Positions 1-10,837 of a stretch of DNA of 64,000 bases are shown piece by piece. Position 1 is the first letter of the stretch. Every line of letters starts with the position of its first letter. This DNA comes from Shimia sp. (GTDB taxonomy: Bacteria; Pseudomonadota; Alphaproteobacteria; Rhodobacterales; Rhodobacteraceae), in contig NZ_JAKVCW010000007.1 in NCBI RefSeq assembly GCF_022448905.1, positions 62,001 to 126,000 of the forward strand. Direction: 5' to 3'. Both the position numbers and the translations under genes were made by a program. The notes under the pieces were generated by a model. That model worked only from the letters and a program-made list of their open reading frames with translations. It searched no databases and was not told the DNA's origin.

Positions 1-931
1 CCGCATCCGGCCAGCTGTTCATATGCGGCCCGTTGTCGGTGGAGTAATGCACAATGGTGTTGTCGGCGATGCCAAGCTCGTCCAGCACATCCAGAAGCTG
101 CCCAACATGCATGTCATGTTCGATCATGCCTGCCTGGTACTCATCCATATGTTTGCCAGCGATCTCATCCGCCTTCAGACGCATCTCGTCTTTCACGTGC
201 GTGCGGAAGTGCATCCGCGTACCGCTCCACCAGACAAAAAACGGCTGTCCCTGCTCGTTGGAACGCTTGATGAAGTCAATCGCCGCCGCAACGGTCTCTT
301 CATCCACGGTCTCCATCCGCTTTTTGGTCAGCGGGCCGGTGTCTTCGATTGTGCCATCTGCGGACGACTTGATCACACCACGTGGACCAAACCGCTCGCG
401 GAACTCAGGATCCTGAGGATAATCCTCATTCTCCGGCTCTTCTTCTGCGTTCAGGTGGTAGAGGTTGCCAAAGAACTCATCAAAGCCATGGTTGGTTGGC
501 AGCATCTCGTCCCGGTCACCCAGGTGGTTTTTACCAAACTGCCCGGTGACATAGCCTTCCGCTTTCAGCAGCCCCGCAATGGTCGGATCTTCCACCTGCA
601 TGCCCTCAGGCGCGCCCGGCATGCCCACTTTGGACAGACCTGTACGGAACACCGATTGGCCGGTGATGAAAGATGACCGGCCTGCGGTACAGGATTGCTC
701 ACCATAGTAGTCGGTGAAAATCATGCCCTCTTTGGCCACGCGGTCGATGTTTGGCGTTTGATAGCCCATCAGTCCCATGGTGTAGGCCGAGATATTGGAC
801 TGGCCAATATCATCCCCCCAGATCACAAGAATGTTGGGCTTTTCTTGCGCCGCTAGTGCGGTCGCAACCGTCGTGACCACAGCGGTGACCGCTGATAGAC
901 GTACGACAGCCTTCATTGGGTTCAGACCCAT
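1..931 (-). CDS. Type I sulfatase (arylsulfatase), exported; 3' part outside window
   Basis: About 310 residues are visible, and the C-terminus runs off the window start. A hydrophobic N-terminus ending in ALA-AQ suggests a Sec signal, so the enzyme should act in the periplasm on sulfate esters. After it come NILVIWGDDIGQSN, with the Asp pair that binds the catalytic metal, and CTAGR at residues 81-85. CTAGR fits the C-x-(P/A)-x-R sulfatase signature whose Cys is oxidised to formylglycine. Later motifs GKNHLGD and STDNGPH are also typical of the family. The start at 931 has GGGAG seven bases upstream; the ATG at 916 lacks a ribosome site. No maturation enzyme is visible nearby. The substrate cannot be told from sequence. 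Confidence 0.9.
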   Translation of the reverse strand, partial: MGLNPMKAVVRLSAVTAVVTTVATALAAQEKPNILVIWGDDIGQSNISAYTMGLMGYQTPNIDRVAKEGMIFTDYYGEQSCTAGRSSFITGQSVFRTGLSKVGMPGAPEGMQVEDPTIAGLLKAEGYVTGQFGKNHLGDRDEMLPTNHGFDEFFGNLYHLNAEEEPENEDYPQDPEFRERFGPRGVIKSSADGTIEDTGPLTKKRMETVDEETVAAAIDFIKRSNEQGQPFFVWWSGTRMHFRTHVKDEMRLKADEIAGKHMDEYQAGMIEHDMHVGQLLDVLDELGIADNTIVHYSTDNGPHMNSWPDA

Positions 932-1136
932 AACAAGACTCCCTTAAATAAGCACACCTGAAAAACTTCTTGGCTAAAATCTTGGCAAACAAAAACCGTC
1001 AGGTGCCACGCCGAAAAAATGCGCAACCCTCACCCCACTGTCAATTGAAATTACTCCACAATTTGTGGATTTCACAATGTGAAACACAACCCTAAAGAAT
1101 GCGACATTTAGCCGTGGGACACTGGGTCAACGGAGG

Positions 1137-1916
1137 TCAGAGGCTGGCAAACCTCGTCGTCAGGTCCTGCGCCTCCGCTTGCAGTCCATAAGGCGCGTTT
1201 ATGATGAACATGCCTGACCCTATCATACGATGGCCCTCTTTTGCAGGGGGGAATTCCACCTCATGCCGCAGGGCCTTGGGGAAGCTTTTCGCCTCCAGCG
1301 CCTCCAGCATCGCTTTGTGCGTGCCGTCTCGCAGGATCGGATACCACAGCGCAATCACACCGACGTTCCACTTGCGGTGCACGTTTGCGATCCAACCCGG
1401 CAGGGTTTTGTAGTCGCTCTTGATCTCGTAACTCGGATCAATCAACAGCACACCCCGGCGCGGCGTTGGCGGGCAAATCCCCATGACGGTCTCAAACCCG
1501 TCTTTCTGATGCACCTTCGCGCCGCTGCCTTTCATAGCCTGGCGCAACGCCGTCGCTTCCTGAGGATGCAACTCACAAAGCTGCATGCTGTCCTCGCCCC
1601 TCAGCAACGCCTGCGCAATCGCCGGCGAGCCGGGATAGGCGGTGTCCCCATGCCGCGCTTGCACAGCCATCAAGGCCCGTTTGTAAGGGTGATCGTCCGC
1701 AAACCACCCCGCCACCTTGCCAATCCCGGCCTCGGCCTCACCGGTTTTCACCGCCGCCGCATCATCGAGCTGATAGACCCCGCGCGCTGCGTGGGTCTCT
1801 AGATAGCTCATCGGCTTGGGCTTTTGCCCCATATATTCCAGCATCACCGCCAAAAGCGCGTGTTTCTGAACATCGGCCAGATTGCCGGCGTGGAAGATGT
1901 GTTGGTAACTCAGCAT
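1137..1916 (-). CDS. rlmJ: 23S rRNA (adenine(2030)-N6)-methyltransferase RlmJ
   Basis: 259 residues, the usual length for RlmJ. It begins with the family signature MLSYQHIFHAGNLADVQKH. The SAM-dependent N6-adenine methylation motif is LLIDPSYE (D160-P-S-Y-E164), a variant of the DPPYE motif. RlmJ methylates A2030 of 23S rRNA before the ribosome is complete. It stands alone, 3' of a 200-base spacer that also holds the start region of the sulfatase. The protein is cytoplasmic and housekeeping. Confidence 0.93.
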   Translation of the reverse strand: MLSYQHIFHAGNLADVQKHALLAVMLEYMGQKPKPMSYLETHAARGVYQLDDAAAVKTGEAEAGIGKVAGWFADDHPYKRALMAVQARHGDTAYPGSPAIAQALLRGEDSMQLCELHPQEATALRQAMKGSGAKVHQKDGFETVMGICPPTPRRGVLLIDPSYEIKSDYKTLPGWIANVHRKWNVGVIALWYPILRDGTHKAMLEALEAKSFPKALRHEVEFPPAKEGHRMIGSGMFIINAPYGLQAEAQDLTTRFASL

Positions 1917-2121
1917 CCGCTTTCAATAGCCTGCCCGCGCGCCAAAGCCCAGACGGCAGTTTTTGGCCCACCAAAACCGTCAGATTTTGCAACTTCCCGC
2001 CCAAGTCTAAGCGGCTTTTTGCGCCCCACTTCAAAGCCTTGTGAGCGCCTGCCACATGGGTCGCGAGACAGACAAGTCTCGCAAAAACAAGACCACCACT
2101 CACGCATGAGAGGAAAGACCC

Positions 2122-2760
2122 ATGAACTATCGCACATCCATCTGCGCCGCCGCGCTTTGTGCTCCATTTGCCTTTGCCACCGGCGCTGCCGCCCAAGGCT
2201 GGAACTGGTCCTACGGGGCGGACATGACGTCAGACTACATCGACTCCGGTGTGTCCAAATCTGACGGTTTCGCGATCCAACCCTGGGTCGAAGTCGAAAA
2301 CAGTGGGTTTTACTTTGGCGCCTGGGGCTCCAACGTCGACATCGGCACCGCCGACAAATGGCAATACGACCTGTACACAGGGTACCGCTCCAATGTCGGC
2401 ACCAACTTTGCCTATGATCTTGGCTTGGTTCGAAAGTCCTACGATGACTCCGGTTACGACAGCAGCGAAGCTGCCGTGGGCCTGACCTACACTTTTGACA
2501 ACGCCATGTATGTCAAAGGCTACGCCGCCTATGATTGGACCAACAAAAATTACAACCGCTACGCACAGGTCGGCTATGACATTGGCGACCGCTGGAAAAC
2601 CTCTGCCCGCTACGGCGTAGATGATGGCGCAGCAAGCGACTACTATTGGGATGTGGGCGCGGAATACGCCTTCACCGACAACATCTCCTTCGACATGCGC
2701 TACCACGGCCGCGACGGCGACGACGAAGGCGTGGTTGGTATGCTGAAATTTGCCTTCTAA
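2122..2760 (+). CDS. TorF-family putative porin / outer-membrane beta-barrel protein
   Basis: 212 residues with a clear Sec signal peptide ending around GAAAQG. The mature protein is made of short alternating strands rich in Tyr, Gly and Asp, and ends MLKFAF, a C-terminal Phe as expected for an outer-membrane barrel. The pattern WNWSYGADMTSDYIDSGVS resembles the TorF/Gcw_chp family (TIGR02001), small proteins of unknown function that are often annotated as porins. Start supported by GAGGAAAG seven bases upstream. It ends about 165 bases before mreB and is probably a separate transcript. Confidence 0.8.
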   Translation: MNYRTSICAAALCAPFAFATGAAAQGWNWSYGADMTSDYIDSGVSKSDGFAIQPWVEVENSGFYFGAWGSNVDIGTADKWQYDLYTGYRSNVGTNFAYDLGLVRKSYDDSGYDSSEAAVGLTYTFDNAMYVKGYAAYDWTNKNYNRYAQVGYDIGDRWKTSARYGVDDGAASDYYWDVGAEYAFTDNISFDMRYHGRDGDDEGVVGMLKFAF

Positions 2761-2837
2761 GCGGGCATTTTCGCCTGGATGGCTGCCCTGTGGCCACCCC
2801 TCGCGGCGGAATGTCGCCTTTGATTTACTGCGGGTCT

Positions 2838-2865
2838 TTCACATTGGCCTTCTAGTTCCTATAAG
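2838..2865 (+). promoter_or_regulatory. Candidate sigma-70 promoter of the mre operon
   Basis: TTCACA at 2838-2843 and TATAAG at 2860-2865 are separated by 16 bases and lie about 60 bases upstream of the mreB start. This is a by-eye match, with no transcript data. Confidence 0.4.
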
Positions 2866-2883
2866 AAGGCCGCCCGGACTTGA

Positions 2884-3966
<1,083 letters not shown>

Positions 3967-4045
3967 CCCGGCCTCTCAGCGCCGGTTTGGCGTCAGCCTT
4001 CCGGCGGTGTAGCATAGCGCCCACCCCTTCTGATCCGGAGGCACC

Positions 4046-4939
4046 TTGGCCAAAGATCGCACCCAGAGCGAGGATTTCTCCGCACCGCTACGGCGGCTGT
4101 TTCTGGGTGTGCTGATCCTGCTTTTGCTTGGCATCTTCCTGATCTGGCGCATCGACAGCCCGCGCGTGGAACGCTTCCGCGCGCAAATCACCGACGCTGT
4201 CGTGCCCAACTTCGACTGGGCCATGGCGCCGGTCACCGGCGCGGTCAACATGATGCGCAACTTCCAGAGCTATACCCGCATTGTCGAGCAAAACCGCGAG
4301 CTACGCCGCGAGTTGCAGCAAATGAAGGCCTGGAAAGAGGCCGCGATTCAGTTGAGGCAGGAAAATGCCCGTTTGCTTGACCTCAACAACGTGCGCCTTG
4401 ATCCACAACTCACCTATGTCACCGGAGTGGTATTGGCCGACAGCGGCTCGCCTTTCCGCCAATCCGTGCTGCTCAACATCGGCGCCCGCGATGGCATCAT
4501 CGATGGCTGGGCCGCGATGGACGGCATTGGCCTTGTGGGCCGCATCTCAGGCGTTGGCCAATCCAGCTCCCGTGTGATGCTGCTCACCGACAGCTCCAGC
4601 CGCATTCCTGCCCGCATCCAGCCGTCTGGCCAATCCGCCCTGATCGTCGGTGACAACTCCGTTGCCCCGCACGTGGATTTCCTCGAAACCCCGGACCTCG
4701 TGCGTCCCGGCGACCGCGTTGTGACCTCCGGAGACGGCGGCGTCTTCCCCGGCGGGTTGCTGATCGGCCAAGTTGCGGTGGACCCCTCCGGCCGCCTGCG
4801 CGTGCGCCTCGCCGCCGACTATGAGCGTCTCGAATTCCTGCGCGTTCTGCGCCACCACGGCCAAGAACGCCTCGACAGCCCCGGTACCGTGATAGCGCCA
4901 GACAGCCCCGATGCCTTCTCGGAGACCACCGATGGCTGA
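4046..4939 (+). CDS. mreC: Rod shape-determining protein MreC
   Basis: 297 residues, starting at a TTG preceded by GGAGG four bases upstream. One N-terminal membrane helix (about residues 20-38, LFLGVLILLLLGIFLIW) is followed by a coiled-coil segment (about 70-110, rich in Glu, Arg and Leu) and the periplasmic beta domain with GARDGIIDGWAAMDGIGLVGRI. MreC bridges MreB to PBP2 on the periplasmic side. Its last codons overlap the mreD start by 8 bases. The C-terminal tail after about residue 275 is polar and probably disordered. Confidence 0.95.
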   Translation: MAKDRTQSEDFSAPLRRLFLGVLILLLLGIFLIWRIDSPRVERFRAQITDAVVPNFDWAMAPVTGAVNMMRNFQSYTRIVEQNRELRRELQQMKAWKEAAIQLRQENARLLDLNNVRLDPQLTYVTGVVLADSGSPFRQSVLLNIGARDGIIDGWAAMDGIGLVGRISGVGQSSSRVMLLTDSSSRIPARIQPSGQSALIVGDNSVAPHVDFLETPDLVRPGDRVVTSGDGGVFPGGLLIGQVAVDPSGRLRVRLAADYERLEFLRVLRHHGQERLDSPGTVIAPDSPDAFSETTDG

Positions 4940-5462
4940 CGCGGCTCTGTCCAATAAGTGGTTGATGCGGTTTATCTTTGCGCTTTTGTGCCTGCTCTTG
5001 GTCTTTGCACAGCTTCTACCTTTGGAAACCACCCCGCGCCGCTGGGCCGGGCCGGAATTCATGGTGGTTCTCGCCTTGGCGTGGGCCGTCCGCCAGCCTG
5101 ATTATACCCCGCCGCTGCTCATCGCTGTCGTTTTTCTGCTGGCCGACTTCCTGCTGCTGCGTCCCCCGGGACTGGCCGCTGCGATCATGGTGTTTGCCTG
5201 CGAAATCCAACGCAACCGCGCCCCCCGCCTGCGCGACGCCACCTTTGCCACCGAATGGCTCACAGCCGCCGTCATCATGCTGGCCATCACCGTAGGGTAC
5301 CGCCTGATCGGCACCATTTTCCTGCTGCCGCTGCCGTCCCTTGGCCTCATGCTGATGCAAACCATCATGAACATCGCCATCTACCCCGGCGTGGTCTTCC
5401 TGTCTCATCTGCTGTTTGGCGTGCGCCGCGCCACAGCCCATGACGCCTTGGGGGCCAACTGA
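4932..5462 (+). CDS. mreD: Rod shape-determining protein MreD
   Basis: 176 residues from the ATG at 4932, which has CGGAG seven bases upstream; an in-frame ATG at 4911 lies deep inside mreC and lacks a ribosome site. The protein is very hydrophobic with about five membrane helices, as expected for MreD. It belongs to the elongasome with MreC and PBP2/RodA. Its TGA overlaps the ATG of the next gene by one base (TGATG), which suggests translational coupling. MreD sequences diverge widely, so context carries much of the assignment. Confidence 0.9.
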   Translation: MADAALSNKWLMRFIFALLCLLLVFAQLLPLETTPRRWAGPEFMVVLALAWAVRQPDYTPPLLIAVVFLLADFLLLRPPGLAAAIMVFACEIQRNRAPRLRDATFATEWLTAAVIMLAITVGYRLIGTIFLLPLPSLGLMLMQTIMNIAIYPGVVFLSHLLFGVRRATAHDALGAN

Positions 5463-7405
5463 TGCGCGCCAAGACCCCCACCGAAATCACCGAGGTCCAC
5501 GGCCGCCTCTCCCGCCGCGCGCTCCTGCTTGGCGGCACCATGCTGGCCTTTATGACCGGCCTCGGCTTTCGCATGCGCCATTTGCAACTGGACCAAGCGG
5601 ACCAATACCGCCTTTTGGCCGAAGAAAACCGCATCAACATCCGCCTGATCCCGCCAGCCCGTGGTGAAATTTTTGACCGCAACGGCATTGTGCTGGCCCG
5701 CAACGAGCCGTCTTACCGCGTCACGCTGGTGCCCGAAGACGCCGGCGACGTTGACGCCGTGATCGACAAACTGGCGACCTTGGTGGAACTTGACCCCAAC
5801 GAGTTGGACCGCGCCGTCACCGAGATGCGCCGCTCCCCGCCCTTCCTGCCGGTCACCATTGCGGACCGCGTGAGCTGGGACGAACTCTCCCGCGTTGCCG
5901 TCAACACCCCATCCCTGCCGGGCATCACGCCGGAAGTCGGCCTGTCACGCTACTACCCGCTACGCGGCGACATGGCCCATGTGTTGGGCTATGTTGGTCC
6001 GGTCTCCGACTACGACCTCTCCAAGATCGACAACCCAGACCAACTGCTGCGCATCCCGCGCTTCCAGATTGGCAAAGTGGGCCTTGAAGGCCGCATGGAA
6101 GACGATCTGCGCGGCGTGGCTGGCACCAAACGGGTCGAGGTCAACGCCGTCGGCCGCATCATGCGCGAGCTTGACCGCCGCGAAGGCGAGCAAGGCGACG
6201 ACATTCAACTCACCATTGACCAGAGCCTGCAGTCCTACGCCCAGGCCCGCTTGGGCGAGGAAAGCGCCGCCGCGGTGGTGATGGACTGCGAAACCGGTGA
6301 CCTGCTGGCCGTCGCCTCCGCCCCAACTTTTGATCCTAACCTGTTTGTCGAAGGCATCTCGGTCGCAGACTACGGCGAACTCACCGGCAACGACCACCGT
6401 CCCCTTGCGGCCAAATCCGTTCAAGGCACCTATCCGCCCGGCTCCACCTTCAAGATGATCACCGCACTGGCGGCCCTTGAAGAAGGCATCATCGGCTTCG
6501 ACGACACTGTCTACTGCCCCGGCCACATGGAAATCTCCAACCGCCGCTTCCACTGCTGGAAGCGCGGCGGACACGGGCAAATGAACCTTGTGCAGGCTTT
6601 GCGTGAAAGCTGCGACGTCTATTTTTACGACATCGCCCTGCAGGTCGGCATCGACAAGATGTCCGAAGTCGCCGCGAGATTCGGGATTGGTGAAAAGTTT
6701 GACCTGCCGTTGTCCGGCGTCGCGCGTGGTCTAAACCCCTCGCGCGAATGGAAAAACTCCGTACGCGGCGAAGACTGGGTGGTGGGCGACACCGCCAACG
6801 CCTCCATTGGCCAAGGCTTTGTGCTCGCCTCGCCATTGCAACTTGCCGTGATGACGGCACGCCTGGCCACCGGCAAAGCGGTGCCGCCCCGTTTGGTAAA
6901 ATCCATCAACGGCGTCGAACAACCCATTGCCGAAGCGCCCCGTCTGGACATCAGCCCCACCCACCTCGCGGAGGTGCAACGCGGTATGTATGCGGTCTCC
7001 AACCACCGCCGAGGCACAGCCTACAGCAAACGCATCATCGAAGATGAGTACCGCATGGCGGGCAAAACCGGCACCTCTCAGGTGCGCAACATCACCGCCG
7101 CCGAGCGTGCGCGTGGTGTGACTCGCAACGAAGACCTGCCGTGGAATCGCCGCGACCACGGCCTGTTTGTAAACTACGCCCCGTTCGAAAACCCGAAGAT
7201 TGCCGTGGCCGTCGTGGTGGAACACGGCAGCGGCTCCAAAGCTGCCACGCCAATTGGCCGCGACATCACGCTTCAGGCGCTCTACGGCGGCACGCCGCCC
7301 CTGTCGGCCTACCCCACCAAAGACCGCAACAGCATCGAGAAACAGCAGGAAGAGCTGGAAAAACTGGTACCGGGCCGCGAAATCACGCGCCGCAACAGGG
7401 CATGA
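5462..7405 (+). CDS. mrdA: Penicillin-binding protein 2 (peptidoglycan transpeptidase)
   Basis: 647 residues with one N-terminal membrane anchor (about residues 20-37). The PBP dimerisation domain has the conserved R-G-x-I-x-D-R-N (RGEIFDRNG, near 67-75). The transpeptidase domain carries all three active-site motifs: S328-T-F-K331 with the acylated Ser, S383-C-D385 and K535-T-G537. PBP2 crosslinks the lateral wall during elongation together with RodA. It is translationally coupled to mreD and seven bases upstream of rodA. About the usual length, with no missing residue. Confidence 0.96.
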   Translation: MRAKTPTEITEVHGRLSRRALLLGGTMLAFMTGLGFRMRHLQLDQADQYRLLAEENRINIRLIPPARGEIFDRNGIVLARNEPSYRVTLVPEDAGDVDAVIDKLATLVELDPNELDRAVTEMRRSPPFLPVTIADRVSWDELSRVAVNTPSLPGITPEVGLSRYYPLRGDMAHVLGYVGPVSDYDLSKIDNPDQLLRIPRFQIGKVGLEGRMEDDLRGVAGTKRVEVNAVGRIMRELDRREGEQGDDIQLTIDQSLQSYAQARLGEESAAAVVMDCETGDLLAVASAPTFDPNLFVEGISVADYGELTGNDHRPLAAKSVQGTYPPGSTFKMITALAALEEGIIGFDDTVYCPGHMEISNRRFHCWKRGGHGQMNLVQALRESCDVYFYDIALQVGIDKMSEVAARFGIGEKFDLPLSGVARGLNPSREWKNSVRGEDWVVGDTANASIGQGFVLASPLQLAVMTARLATGKAVPPRLVKSINGVEQPIAEAPRLDISPTHLAEVQRGMYAVSNHRRGTAYSKRIIEDEYRMAGKTGTSQVRNITAAERARGVTRNEDLPWNRRDHGLFVNYAPFENPKIAVAVVVEHGSGSKAATPIGRDITLQALYGGTPPLSAYPTKDRNSIEKQQEELEKLVPGREITRRNRA

Positions 7406-7412
7406 GACGCAG

Positions 7413-8552
7413 ATGAGTTATCTCGAATATAACGTCAAACATGTGCCCACCGGGCTGCGTAAAGTGCTGCACCTCAACTGGGCCCTGCTACTGCTGATCA
7501 CCGCCGTGGCCGGTGTCGGCTTCCTGATGTTGTACTCTGTGGCAGGCGGCTCTTTCCGACCTTGGGCCGAGCCGCAAATGAAGCGCTACGCCCTTGGGGT
7601 GTTCGTCATGTTCTTTGTCGCCATGGTGCCAATCTGGTTTTGGCGATCGATCTCGGGTTTTGCCTATCTGGTCACGCTGATTCTGCTGGTGCTGGTCGAG
7701 GTCATGGGCAGCGTCGGCATGGGCGCCCAGCGCTGGATCGACCTGGGTTTTATGCGCCTGCAACCTTCCGAGCTGATGAAAATCACCCTCGTGATGAGCC
7801 TCGCCGCCTATTACGACTGGCTGCCCACCGAGAAAACCAGCAAGCCGCTTTGGGTGCTGATCCCCGTCCTGCTGATCATCACCCCCACCATGCTGGTCCT
7901 GCGCCAGCCGGACCTAGGCACCTCAATCCTGCTGCTCACCGGCGGTGCCATTGTGATGTTCCTCGCAGGCGTACACTGGGGCTATTTCGCCGCTGTGATC
8001 AGCATGGTTGTGGGACTGGTGGTCGCCGTGTTCCAATCGCGCGGCACAGACTGGCAACTTTTGAAAAACTACCAGTATCGCCGCATCGACACCTTCTTGG
8101 ACCCCTCCTCTGATCCGCTTGGTGCTGGCTACCATATCACCCAGTCCAAAATTGCGCTTGGCTCTGGTGGCTGGACCGGGCGCGGCTTTATGCAAGGCAC
8201 CCAAAGCCGCCTGAACTTCCTGCCGGAAAAACACACCGATTTCATCTTCACCACCTTGGCCGAAGAGTTTGGTTACATTGGCGCGGTCTCCCTGCTGTCG
8301 CTTTACGCCCTCATCGTGGTGTTCTGCATCGCCTCTGCGATTTCCAACAAAGACCGCTATTCGTCGCTATTGATCCTCGGCATCGCAGGCGCATTCTTCC
8401 TGTTCTTTGCGGTGAACATGTCCATGGTCATGGGCCTCGCGCCGGTCGTCGGCGTGCCGCTGCCTTTGGTCAGCTACGGCGGCTCCGCCATGTTGGTTCT
8501 GATGGCAGGCTTTGGCCTGGTGCAATCCGCCCACGTCCACCGCCCGCGCTAA
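7413..8552 (+). CDS. rodA: Peptidoglycan glycosyltransferase RodA
   Basis: 379 residues from the ATG at 7413; longer reading from 7200 would overlap mrdA in another frame and is not needed. A SEDS-family polytopic protein with about ten membrane helices. SEDS hallmarks include GAQRWIDLGFMRLQPSELMK, RQPDLGTSILL, LPEKHTDFIF and GVPLPLVSYGGSAML. RodA polymerises lipid II into glycan strands and works with PBP2 encoded just upstream. The stop abuts the convergent LysR gene. Confidence 0.96.
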   Translation: MSYLEYNVKHVPTGLRKVLHLNWALLLLITAVAGVGFLMLYSVAGGSFRPWAEPQMKRYALGVFVMFFVAMVPIWFWRSISGFAYLVTLILLVLVEVMGSVGMGAQRWIDLGFMRLQPSELMKITLVMSLAAYYDWLPTEKTSKPLWVLIPVLLIITPTMLVLRQPDLGTSILLLTGGAIVMFLAGVHWGYFAAVISMVVGLVVAVFQSRGTDWQLLKNYQYRRIDTFLDPSSDPLGAGYHITQSKIALGSGGWTGRGFMQGTQSRLNFLPEKHTDFIFTTLAEEFGYIGAVSLLSLYALIVVFCIASAISNKDRYSSLLILGIAGAFFLFFAVNMSMVMGLAPVVGVPLPLVSYGGSAMLVLMAGFGLVQSAHVHRPR

Positions 8553-9398
8553 CTAAGCCACCTCAACGCCCAAACACCGCCGCAGCAGCTTGATCACTGG
8601 CCGCCGCGCCTCGCGCCGCCATGTCAGCAGGCCAACCTCACGCAGTGCGCCGGGAATGGCCTCAAAGACAAGCCCGCCGTGGTGCCGGTCCAGCCCGCCC
8701 CATTGTGGCAACACCGATTGCCCCAATCCGTCCTCAACCATCTGCGCAATGATCTCCACGGCATCCATTTCACACCGCACCTGCGGCGCTGCAACCTGCG
8801 AGGTCAACGCCCGCCAACAGGCCGCACCGCCCCAAGAAGATCGGCTGTAAACCAGATAGGGCACGTCCTTAGAGTCCGCTTGCGTCACGGACCGCACAAA
8901 ACCAATCGGTTGTTTCGCCAAGACGTCAAACTGCATCGTCTTGGGCAAAGCAAACGGCGGCGCCACAATCAGCGCCGCATCCAGCGCACCGTCCTCAAAC
9001 TGACGAAACACCGCCTCACTGGCCGCCGGAATCAACGCCAATTCCACCGCAGGTGCCTCCGCCTCCAGTTGTTGCACCACCGTCGGGCCAAAATCACTCA
9101 ACGCCGTTGACACCGCGCCCAATCGCAACCGCCCGCCCAACTGGTCCTGCGTTAACCGCCCTGCCAGCCCAGCCTTGAGCGCCACCATCTGCCGCAAATC
9201 CGGCAGCAACGCCTCACAATCTGGCGTCGCCGCCATATGCCGCCCATCGCGCACCAAAAGCGGTACTTTTAGCCCTACTTCCAACGCCGCAATCCGCTGT
9301 GCCGCCGCAGCAGCCGTAATGCCCTGACGCCGCGCTGCCGCCGCCAAAGTGCCCTCTTCCACCGCCGCCAGCAAAGTTTCCACAAATCTCACATCCAT
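8553..9398 (-). CDS. LysR-family transcriptional regulator
   Basis: 281 residues. The N-terminal winged helix-turn-helix begins MDVRFVETLLAAVEEGTLAAAARRQG, typical of LysR, though with unusually many Ala residues. The rest is a two-lobed effector domain (about residues 85-280). It is transcribed away from the VOC-ghrA pair across a 100-base divergent spacer, so those two genes are the likely targets. The effector is unknown. The stop codon directly adjoins the end of rodA. Confidence 0.88.
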   Translation of the reverse strand: MDVRFVETLLAAVEEGTLAAAARRQGITAAAAAQRIAALEVGLKVPLLVRDGRHMAATPDCEALLPDLRQMVALKAGLAGRLTQDQLGGRLRLGAVSTALSDFGPTVVQQLEAEAPAVELALIPAASEAVFRQFEDGALDAALIVAPPFALPKTMQFDVLAKQPIGFVRSVTQADSKDVPYLVYSRSSWGGAACWRALTSQVAAPQVRCEMDAVEIIAQMVEDGLGQSVLPQWGGLDRHHGGLVFEAIPGALREVGLLTWRREARRPVIKLLRRCLGVEVA

Positions 9399-9500
9399 AG
9401 TTTTCCTTATGTCTGAAGATGCAAAAACAAGCTACCCTTCTTCACTTTGCGCTTCTACCTATGCACACAGACCCTATTCTGCCCCGCAAAGGAGCCGCGC

Positions 9501-9911
9501 ATGAGCATTTTTCACCTCGCCTACAATGTCCGCGATCTCGACCAGGCCCGCGCCTTTTACGGCGACCTTCTGGGCTGCACCGAAGGCCGCAGCACCGACA
9601 CCTGGGTGGACTACAATTTCTTTGGTCATCAACTCTCGTTGCACATTGGCGAACCCTTTGCCACCGCCGCCACCGGCAAGGTGGGCGAGCATATGGTGCC
9701 CATGCCGCACCTTGGTGTGATCCTGCCCAAAGCAGACTGGGACGCCCTCGCGCAACGCCTCACCGAGGCGGGTCTGGAGTTTGTGCTCAAGCCCTTCACC
9801 CGCTTTGCCGGTGAACCGGGCGAACAAAGCACCATGTTCTTCAACGATCCCTTTGGGAACCCCATCGAAATCAAAGGCTTTGCCGATATGTCCGGAGTGT
9901 TTGCCACATGA
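9501..9911 (+). CDS. VOC-family (glyoxalase/dioxygenase superfamily) protein
   Basis: 136 residues from the ATG at 9501, which follows AAAGGAG; the upstream in-frame ATG at 9447 has none. The sequence starts IFHLAYNVRDLDQARAFYGD and ends with DPFGNPIEIKGF, the paired beta-alpha-beta-beta-beta modules of the vicinal oxygen chelate fold. Candidate metal ligands are the early His and the late Glu. Substrate unknown. Its stop overlaps the next start by 4 bases (ATGA), so it is coupled to ghrA. Confidence 0.82.
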   Translation: MSIFHLAYNVRDLDQARAFYGDLLGCTEGRSTDTWVDYNFFGHQLSLHIGEPFATAATGKVGEHMVPMPHLGVILPKADWDALAQRLTEAGLEFVLKPFTRFAGEPGEQSTMFFNDPFGNPIEIKGFADMSGVFAT

Positions 9912-10837
9912 TCAACGTCCTCTTTGCCGCCAAGCCCGAACGCTGGGCGGAATATGAAGCCCCGCTGAAAGAGGCACTCAAAGTCGCCGGTGTGGACGCA
10001 AACGTGCAAACCCAGTTTGCCCCCGAAGACGTCGACTACATCGTCTATGCTCCCAACAGCGCCGTGCAAGACTTCACGCCGTACACCCGCTGCAAAGCGG
10101 TGCTGAACCTCTGGGCCGGTGTGGAGAGCATCGTAGGCAACAAGTCCCTAACCATGCCGCTCTGCCGTATGGTCGATCCCGGCATGACCCAAGGTATGAA
10201 GGAATGGGTTGTGGGCCATGTGATGCGCCATCACCTTGGCATGGACCGCAATATCCTTGGCCAAAACGGCGACTGGACTCCCCATGTGCCACCGCTGGCG
10301 CAAGACCGCCGTGTGACCATCATGGGCCTTGGCGAATTGGGCCGCGCCTGCGCCGAAGCCCTACGCGATCTGGGTTTTGACGTCGCGGGCTGGAGCCGCC
10401 GCGCCAAAGACATCGCTGGCGTTACGTGCCTGCACGGTGATGACGGGTTAAAAACCGCTCTCGCCCGCGCCGACATCCTGGTGCTTCTCCTGCCAAAAAC
10501 CGCCGCGACAGAAAACCTGCTCAACGCCGAGCGCCTATCGTGGATGCCGCAAGGCGCGATGATCGTGAACCCGGGCCGCGGCCCGCTGATAGATGACGAC
10601 GACCTGCTGGCCGCGCTCAATAAAGGCCATATCGCCCATGCCACGTTGGATGTCTTCCGCGTAGAACCGCTGCCAAAAGAGCATCCTTATTGGGCACATC
10701 CCAATGTCACGGTCACGCCACACATCGCCTCGGAAACCCGCGTAAAAACCTCGAGCGAAGTGGTGGCCGAGAACGTGCGCCGCGGCGAGGCAGGCGAACC
10801 CTTTGTGCATGTCGTCGACCGCAGCGCGGGGTATTAG
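9908..10837 (+). CDS. ghrA: Glyoxylate/hydroxypyruvate reductase A-type D-2-hydroxyacid dehydrogenase
   Basis: 309 residues. The NAD(P)-binding loop is GLGELGRACAEAL, and the catalytic set of the family is visible: Arg in NPGRGPLIDDDDLL, Glu in FRVEPLPKEHPYW and His in VTPHIASET. The shape and length fit GhrA, which reduces glyoxylate and hydroxypyruvate to glycolate and glycerate. It is coupled to the VOC gene and probably controlled by the divergent LysR regulator. The true substrate may be another 2-keto acid. Confidence 0.88.
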   Translation: MINVLFAAKPERWAEYEAPLKEALKVAGVDANVQTQFAPEDVDYIVYAPNSAVQDFTPYTRCKAVLNLWAGVESIVGNKSLTMPLCRMVDPGMTQGMKEWVVGHVMRHHLGMDRNILGQNGDWTPHVPPLAQDRRVTIMGLGELGRACAEALRDLGFDVAGWSRRAKDIAGVTCLHGDDGLKTALARADILVLLLPKTAATENLLNAERLSWMPQGAMIVNPGRGPLIDDDDLLAALNKGHIAHATLDVFRVEPLPKEHPYWAHPNVTVTPHIASETRVKTSSEVVAENVRRGEAGEPFVHVVDRSAGY